A stretch of 18,815 bases of DNA, taken from contig JAFLUJ010000160.1 of NCBI GenBank assembly GCA_022511485.1, positions 1 to 18,815 of the forward strand, given 5' to 3'. The notes under the pieces were generated by a model that did no database searches, had not been told where the DNA came from, and saw nothing but the letters and a program-made list of their open reading frames with translations. The position numbers and the translations under genes were made by a program. Shown piece by piece: positions 13,381-18,815 of the stretch (its first letter is position 1; every line of letters begins with the position of its first letter). The DNA is from Oscillospiraceae bacterium (lineage in GTDB: Bacteria; Bacillota; Clostridia; Oscillospirales; Ruminococcaceae).

Positions 13381-16300
13381 ATGGAAAAAATAACAGGTGC
13401 AGAGAGAGACAGGCTTAACAAGCTTGGAAGGGAGTATCTTTCTGAATGGAGAGAGGAACGGGAAAAGGCTCTTGAAAAGCTTTCACCGGAGCTTCGGGAA
13501 TTTGTAAACTACTGCTGCAAAGCAAGTGTCTCGCCTGTCCTGCCTGCTTTAGCTGACGACCTGATAAACGGTCTCGAGGACGGACGGTACAAAAAGCCCT
13601 CGGACTTTTTTAACTATAAGGCTATGGCGCTGTTTAACGGGGTCATCTATCCCGGACGTCAGAAGGATTTTTTATACGCTGTCGATCATGTTCATGAACG
13701 TGCATATTCCACATCATTGTGGCGAAGGTCATTCCGCTCAAAAGAACCTGCCGCAGTCGCTCAGCGGGTCATGCAGATAGTTTATGATTACTATGAAAGA
13801 GACCATTTCGACGCCGATATATGCGACATCCTTGAAGAAAAAAATCTTTCCGAAAAGCAGCTGGGACATTTGCGTTATAGCTATTATAATAAATATGGTC
13901 TTGAAAGCATTATTGCTGCGGAAATTGATTTCGGAAATGAACGTCTTATAAATATCGTTAAGGACGCTCTCTGCGGAGACTCGGAGGCGTCTGTCAGACT
14001 TGCTCTGTCAGGAGCAATGCAGAGCCACAACAAAGAGCTCCATGAGCTGGTGGGAAAGCTTCTTCTTGCAGCGCAGCTTCAGGAGGGTTTGCGTCAGGCA
14101 ATATGTCAGGAAATGGACTGCGCCGTCCCGGAGGTCTTTACTCTGCTGCTTGATATTATCATCCAAAATAATCTGATAAGATTTTCCTCTGTCAAGCGTG
14201 CTGTGGGAACATGGCTGGGACTTATCAACACCGAGACCGATAAGGTGGAGCGTATCAGCGAAAAGTCCGTGGAGCTTATCGCCGACTGCATAAACGCCCC
14301 CTCTGTCCGTGAAGAGTATCTTGCCAGCGAGGACAGCATGAAAATTTACGTCGCCCTCTGGTCATACGGATTCTACGAAGCATACGATATGATGAAAAAA
14401 ATCGAAGAGCTATCCTTGAAAGGCACGCACCATCAGGTGCTTACAGCAGGATATGCGGCGATAAATCTTGACAATAAGTTTTTTATGCATGAAATTGCAA
14501 AAATAGTTGTAAAGCAGCATAAAAACGAGCAGGATATTTTAGCTATGTATATGCCCTGTCTGATGTCCGATTTCAGCAGGCGCATTGAAAATGCTCTTAC
14601 CGGCAGACCGGTGGACGGTTGGGATAACAATAGATATTATGACGATTTCACCACCCGTAAATACTGCGACTATTCCTGCTATTTTGAAGACCGTGAGGAA
14701 GCGGAGGAGTATTTTGACACCCTTTCGGAAATTATGGATGGAATAAAGGGAAAGTCCCTAGAGTTCAGTCCCTGCGTTTTCCCATGGCATAGTGCCGTCC
14801 TTTCAAAATCGGATATTATCGGACGTCTTGCTTTTATTGCAAGCTCACTGCAGGACAATGATAAAATAGATAAGATCGCTTCAAGGATACCGGAAATAGA
14901 GACCGGATACAGCGGATACACCAACCGCGCCAGAATAGTAAAACTCCTGCTGACGCAGCCGGAAACGGACTTCCAGAGGAAGCTTCTTGCGGAAGCAGTC
15001 TGCGACAAGGAAACATATGCAAGAAAGGCTGCCTTTGAGATCATTCAGAAAACGGAGATCACTCCCGAAAATTATCTTCGTCTTGAGGATATGTTAAAAT
15101 ATAAAAATGCGGAGATGCGCTCCAACCTTATCACTCTGCTGATGGAACAGACTGACGAGGCTCTTTTCGGGACGGTGGATCGTCTTGTTTCCGACAAAAA
15201 GGAGGAGAAGCGCACTGCGGGTCTGGACATCATAATACAGCTTTCAAAGGATGAGAAAAGGAAGTCCCTTTCCGAGAAATGCTCTCCACTTGCTCTTAAA
15301 ATTGAAAAGCCCACCACAAAGGAAAAAATACTTATCGGAAATATCACCGGCAGCAGCAAATCGGAGGAAGCAGTTACCGAAGTGCTTTATACAGACGAGG
15401 ACGAGTATAGACCGGAGCTTCCGGAAAACGATTATATGCTTGAATGTGTCGACCTGTTTATGGAGTATTTCCCCGACTCTCAGCTGGGAGCAGTTCTGAA
15501 TCCGAAAAAATACAGCTCCGTATCATCAAAGGTCAAGGGCATCGCTAAAAAGATTTCAGGCGACGACTGCGAAGCATTCAAGCAGGCAAGGGAGGACATT
15601 ATCAGTCTCAGCGAATGTATAAAAGCAAACAGGGACAGAGAGTTCATTTACAATGGCGAAGCCCACACCTTTGACTGTTACAGCTACGAATTCCACGTCA
15701 CCGACGAAAACGGAAACCAGACTGTCCCCTTTATGGAGGAATGGCAGAACTGGTTCGATGAAAGGAAAATGGACACCGCCAGATTTATAAGGATGCTTGT
15801 TGCAACAGCTGGATATACAGATAGTAATGAATTTACAAAATCATCTGAAAAGTATATTTCTGCCCTTTTCGGAAAGGGCTTTGAGAAATATGTGGAGCTT
15901 GATTATTCGGCTCATTTAGGCAGCATAATCTCAGAGCTTAAAAATAAAAATCTCCCCCTGGAAAAATGGTCGGAGACCCGGCGGCGTCTTGCCTTTGCAG
16001 CGGTGATGTGGTTCATGAAGGCTGTCCCGGACAGTGATGTTATGTTTACATACACAAGGTCAAGCAGCGGTTACAAGGATTCCGCACACCTTCTTGGACA
16101 TACAAAGATCAATGAGATCACAGGGCATCTTGACAGCTATGGAGAATACCTGGAATATCATATTGCACTTGGCTATCTTGCCATCAAGAAATGCTATAAT
16201 ATACCGCAGAACGAAAGAAAGGGACTGTATCCCGGAAGTCTTTATTCTCCCTATTATAACCACCGCGGAAGTATAAGCACCTTCCATGCTCCTGATAATA

Positions 16301-18684
16301 CTGATTTCATCAATGCAGCGTATCTCGGCAAAATCTCCGAAAGGACTATGTACTGGTTTATTCTCGGAGAAAATGATCTTCGGGGAGGCAACCTGAAGGA
16401 CGCACTTAACACGCTTTCCAACATCACATCTGTTTACAGAGAGCAGGGCAGACAGGTTTCAGCAGGGCGTGAGGACAGCATTTGGAAAATCCGTCACGCA
16501 AAAAATCAGGTAAGCTTTTTCATCGGAAGACAGGGCAAGAACGATGACGCTCCCTTTACCGAGGAGGAAAAGAAAAAGCTTGCCTTCGCCGCAGGTGTCT
16601 ATGATAAAATTCTAGGGATAGTTCTTAACGCAGAGCTTAACCGGGGAGACAGCGAAACTCCCTACTCCTATGCCATCAGCTCTATCAACAGAATTTACGG
16701 GGAGCGGAATTTTGTCGCTATACTTTCCGCCCTTGGCAAGGACACTCTTGAACGGGGCTATTCCTCAGGCAACAGCAAAAGGTCTTCTTTGAGCCATCTG
16801 CTGGGCGTGTGTATCCCCGAACCGGAGGACAATGCCGATTCTCTCCGGGAGCTTGTAAAGGACACAGACATTACAGAAAAGCGGCTTATCGAAGCAGCAC
16901 TTTATTCTCCCGAGTGGATAGACATTGTTGGCGAATATCTTGGCTGGGAGGGCTTCACCTCTGCCTGCTACTATTTCATGGCGCATATGAACGAGCGGTT
17001 TGACGACAAGAGAAAGGCGGTCATCGCAAGATACACTCCACTTGACGAAGAGGAACTGAACTCCGGGGCTTTCGATATTGACTGGTTCAGATCTGCTTAT
17101 GATACTGTGGGAGAAAAGCGTTTCAATATGATCTACGACGCGGCGAAGTATATTTCAGACGGAGCAAAGCATTCCCGCGCAAGAAAATATGCCGACGCAG
17201 TACAGGGAAAAATGGCCGCCCCGGAGACCGTCAAAACCATCGCTGACAAGAGAAACAAGGATCTTCTCATGGCATACGCTCTTATCCCTCTTGCAGACGA
17301 TGACGATCTCAGCGAAAGGTATCTTTATCTCCAGCAGTTTTTGAAGGAGAGCAAAAAATTTGGATCACAAAGAAGCGCCAGTGAGAAAAAAGCAGTGGAG
17401 ACAGCCATGCGGAATCTCGCTCTGAATGCAGGATACTCGGACACCGCCAGACTTACCCTGCGAATGGAGACAAAGCTTATCGACGACAGCAGGGAGCTTT
17501 TCGAGGACAAGCAGATAGAGGACGTTATCGTCAAGCTTGTTACCGATGAAAACGGCAAGACGGAGATACTCTGCAATAAGAACGGTAAGGCTCTGAAATC
17601 GGTTCCTGCCAAGCTTAAAAAGAACGAATATATTGTACGGCTTTCCGAGACTAAAAAGGCTCTTACCGAGCAGTACCGACGCACCAAAGCAATGTTTGAA
17701 CAGGCAATGGAGGATGGTACGGAATTTACGGCAGGAGAAATAAATATCCTGAGGAAAAATCCTGTTATACTTCCAGTAATAAATGATCTGATATTTGCTT
17801 CTGGTGGAAAGATCGGCTTCTTTAAGGACGGTACACTTACCGACTATGCAGGAAAGGTCACAAAGCTGACCGACAGTGACAAGCTCTCGGCAGCACATAC
17901 CTTCCTGATCTGCAAGGACGGTCACTGGCAGGACTACCAGAAGCTGTTGTTTGACAAGGGGACAGTCCAGCCCTTCAAGCAGGTGTTCCGTGAGCTTTAC
18001 ATAAAAACGGATGAAGAAAGGGAAATGAACCACTCCCTGCGCTATGCGGGAAATCAGATACAGCCGGCTAAGACGGTGGCTTGTTTGAAATCCCGCCGTT
18101 GGGTAGCGGACGTTGAGGACGGTCTGCAAAAGGTCTACTACAAGGAAAACATAGTTGCAAGGATATATGCAATAGCGGACTGGTTTACTCCCGCAGATAT
18201 TGAAGCTCCCACACTTGAATGGGTGGAGTTCTCCGACAGAAAAACAGGGAAGGAAATAAAAATAGGGGATGTCCCGGATATAATTTTCTCCGAGGTAATG
18301 CGGGACGTTGACCTTGCGGTAAGCGTCGCCCACGCAGGAGGCGTTGACCCGGAGGCAAGCCACTCCACAATGGAAATGCGTGCTGCGCTTATGGAATTTA
18401 CCCTGCCGTTATTCAAGCTGGGCAACGTGCAGATAAAGGAGCATCACGCTCACATTGAGGGCAAGTACGGAGACTACACCGTACATCTTGGAAGCGGCGT
18501 CATTCACAAAAAAGGCGGCGCAATGATAGCAGTGCTTCCTGTACACTCCCAGCACAGAGGGAAGCTTTTCCTGCCATTTGCTGACGACGATCCCAAAACT
18601 GCGGAGATCATAACAAAGGTACTTTTCCTTGCAGAAGACAGTAAAATAAAAGACCCCACTATACTGGAACAGATCAAGGCATAG
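13381..18684 (+). CDS. Giant DUF4132 (YehI/MolR-like) protein
   Basis: This is a 1767-aa cytosolic protein with no signal peptide or membrane span. Residues about 1-660 are almost wholly helical, with HEAT-like repeat patterns (around 195-275 and 525-640). The middle, about 740-1480, is helical and of no recognised fold. The C-terminal ~290 residues carry the conserved DUF4132 block: GHWQDYQKLLFDKGTVQPFKQ (from about 1514), RRWVADVEDGLQKVYY, DVPDIIFSEVMRDVDLAVSV (from 1630), and a terminal domain of DUF7737 type including YGDYTVHLGSGVIHKKGG. E. coli YehI/MolR share the FSEVMRDVDL-type motif, to my memory. GGGAGG sits 10 nt before the ATG. Biochemical function is unknown for the family. Relatives adjoin MoxR AAA+ and vWA genes, so a scaffold or substrate-presenting role in such a complex is plausible. 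Confidence 0.88.
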   Translation: MEKITGAERDRLNKLGREYLSEWREEREKALEKLSPELREFVNYCCKASVSPVLPALADDLINGLEDGRYKKPSDFFNYKAMALFNGVIYPGRQKDFLYAVDHVHERAYSTSLWRRSFRSKEPAAVAQRVMQIVYDYYERDHFDADICDILEEKNLSEKQLGHLRYSYYNKYGLESIIAAEIDFGNERLINIVKDALCGDSEASVRLALSGAMQSHNKELHELVGKLLLAAQLQEGLRQAICQEMDCAVPEVFTLLLDIIIQNNLIRFSSVKRAVGTWLGLINTETDKVERISEKSVELIADCINAPSVREEYLASEDSMKIYVALWSYGFYEAYDMMKKIEELSLKGTHHQVLTAGYAAINLDNKFFMHEIAKIVVKQHKNEQDILAMYMPCLMSDFSRRIENALTGRPVDGWDNNRYYDDFTTRKYCDYSCYFEDREEAEEYFDTLSEIMDGIKGKSLEFSPCVFPWHSAVLSKSDIIGRLAFIASSLQDNDKIDKIASRIPEIETGYSGYTNRARIVKLLLTQPETDFQRKLLAEAVCDKETYARKAAFEIIQKTEITPENYLRLEDMLKYKNAEMRSNLITLLMEQTDEALFGTVDRLVSDKKEEKRTAGLDIIIQLSKDEKRKSLSEKCSPLALKIEKPTTKEKILIGNITGSSKSEEAVTEVLYTDEDEYRPELPENDYMLECVDLFMEYFPDSQLGAVLNPKKYSSVSSKVKGIAKKISGDDCEAFKQAREDIISLSECIKANRDREFIYNGEAHTFDCYSYEFHVTDENGNQTVPFMEEWQNWFDERKMDTARFIRMLVATAGYTDSNEFTKSSEKYISALFGKGFEKYVELDYSAHLGSIISELKNKNLPLEKWSETRRRLAFAAVMWFMKAVPDSDVMFTYTRSSSGYKDSAHLLGHTKINEITGHLDSYGEYLEYHIALGYLAIKKCYNIPQNERKGLYPGSLYSPYYNHRGSISTFHAPDNTDFINAAYLGKISERTMYWFILGENDLRGGNLKDALNTLSNITSVYREQGRQVSAGREDSIWKIRHAKNQVSFFIGRQGKNDDAPFTEEEKKKLAFAAGVYDKILGIVLNAELNRGDSETPYSYAISSINRIYGERNFVAILSALGKDTLERGYSSGNSKRSSLSHLLGVCIPEPEDNADSLRELVKDTDITEKRLIEAALYSPEWIDIVGEYLGWEGFTSACYYFMAHMNERFDDKRKAVIARYTPLDEEELNSGAFDIDWFRSAYDTVGEKRFNMIYDAAKYISDGAKHSRARKYADAVQGKMAAPETVKTIADKRNKDLLMAYALIPLADDDDLSERYLYLQQFLKESKKFGSQRSASEKKAVETAMRNLALNAGYSDTARLTLRMETKLIDDSRELFEDKQIEDVIVKLVTDENGKTEILCNKNGKALKSVPAKLKKNEYIVRLSETKKALTEQYRRTKAMFEQAMEDGTEFTAGEINILRKNPVILPVINDLIFASGGKIGFFKDGTLTDYAGKVTKLTDSDKLSAAHTFLICKDGHWQDYQKLLFDKGTVQPFKQVFRELYIKTDEEREMNHSLRYAGNQIQPAKTVACLKSRRWVADVEDGLQKVYYKENIVARIYAIADWFTPADIEAPTLEWVEFSDRKTGKEIKIGDVPDIIFSEVMRDVDLAVSVAHAGGVDPEASHSTMEMRAALMEFTLPLFKLGNVQIKEHHAHIEGKYGDYTVHLGSGVIHKKGGAMIAVLPVHSQHRGKLFLPFADDDPKTAEIITKVLFLAEDSKIKDPTILEQIKA

Positions 18685-18714
18685 CACGTTAATTTCATAA
18701 GTCATTATTTTATG

Positions 18715-18748
18715 GACAATAGTGTAAACCATTATTTAGTATATTGTC
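18715..18748. other. Short inverted repeat after the DUF4132 gene
   Basis: GACAATA (18715-18721) and TATTGTC (18742-18748) are exact inverted repeats separated by 20 bp in an AT-rich stretch that follows the DUF4132 stop. The long loop makes it a weak hairpin. It could also be a protein-binding site for whatever gene starts beyond the window. Weak evidence. Confidence 0.3.
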
Positions 18749-18762
18749 TCTGTATTCCTATC

Positions 18763-18787
18763 GGGGGAGACCCTTTTGAAAAAGGGT
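18763..18787 (+). repeat. Palindromic REP-like element, right copy
   Basis: GGGGGAGA leads into the stem ACCCTTT / AAAGGGT with loop TGAA (stem 18770-18787). It is 78 bp after the DUF4132 stop, so it is in the 3' region of that transcript. There is no T-run after it (GGTATCTTG). Its core matches the left copy read on the minus strand, but the outer closing arm present there has been lost or has diverged here. It may serve as a weak terminator or 3' stabiliser. Confidence 0.6.
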
Positions 18788-18815
18788 GGTATCTTGTCAA
18801 GTCAAGTGCAACAAA

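Noticed and set aside
17365..18363. A 332-codon open frame on the minus strand
   Set aside because: It lies wholly within the DUF4132 gene, whose C-terminal domain is recognisable. Its translation is Cys/Leu/Tyr-rich with no domain, typical of an antisense shadow.

Overview
The window looks like chromosome of a Gram-positive, anaerobic member of the Clostridia, most likely a Ruminococcus-like Oscillospiraceae. The pointers are a complete SCIFF (six cysteines in forty-five residues) peptide locus next to yajC and a TIGR04086-type membrane protein, strong AGGAGG-type ribosome binding sites, and promoters with TATAAT boxes and roughly 17 bp spacers. I see no rRNA, tRNA, transposase or CRISPR array. 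The genus is an inference.

Left block, minus strand (84-5027). Reading in the direction of transcription: yajC (Sec accessory membrane protein), a TIGR04086-type membrane protein, then after its own strong promoter scfA (45-aa Cys-rich precursor), a structured inter-cistronic stretch, scfB (radical SAM/SPASM maturase that installs thioethers on the precursor), and a 69-aa single-span membrane protein translationally coupled to scfB. A terminator-like hairpin separates these from a two-gene unit, a CDF-family metal exporter overlapping a YgjP-type metallopeptidase. A palindromic repeat lies beyond the last stop.

Middle block, plus strand (5274-7713). A divergent intergenic region of about 380 bp leads to an AT-richer three-gene operon: an ECF sigma factor, an overlapping membrane-anchored candidate anti-sigma/sensor protein, and a lipoprotein. 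Both secreted products carry long disordered-looking Ser/Thr/Asp/Glu-rich tethers, which suggests an envelope-sensing module.

Right block, plus strand (7853-18684). A small zinc-finger-like DUF6171 protein, a MATE exporter and mtnA (methylthioribose-1-phosphate isomerase) form a tightly packed operon. A methyl-accepting chemotaxis protein with its own promoter and a strong terminator follows. The last unit is a 139-aa protein starting at TTG, then a 1767-aa DUF4132/YehI-like protein whose stop lies 131 bp from the window end. In E. coli the relatives of the large protein sit with MoxR AAA+ and vWA genes, so the unit may continue past the edge.

The least-described material is (1) the structured RNA between scfA and scfB, (2) the small protein, possibly beta-grasp, paired with the DUF4132 giant, and (3) a palindromic repeat family found once near each end of the window, just beyond a terminal gene, with compensatory base changes between the two copies.
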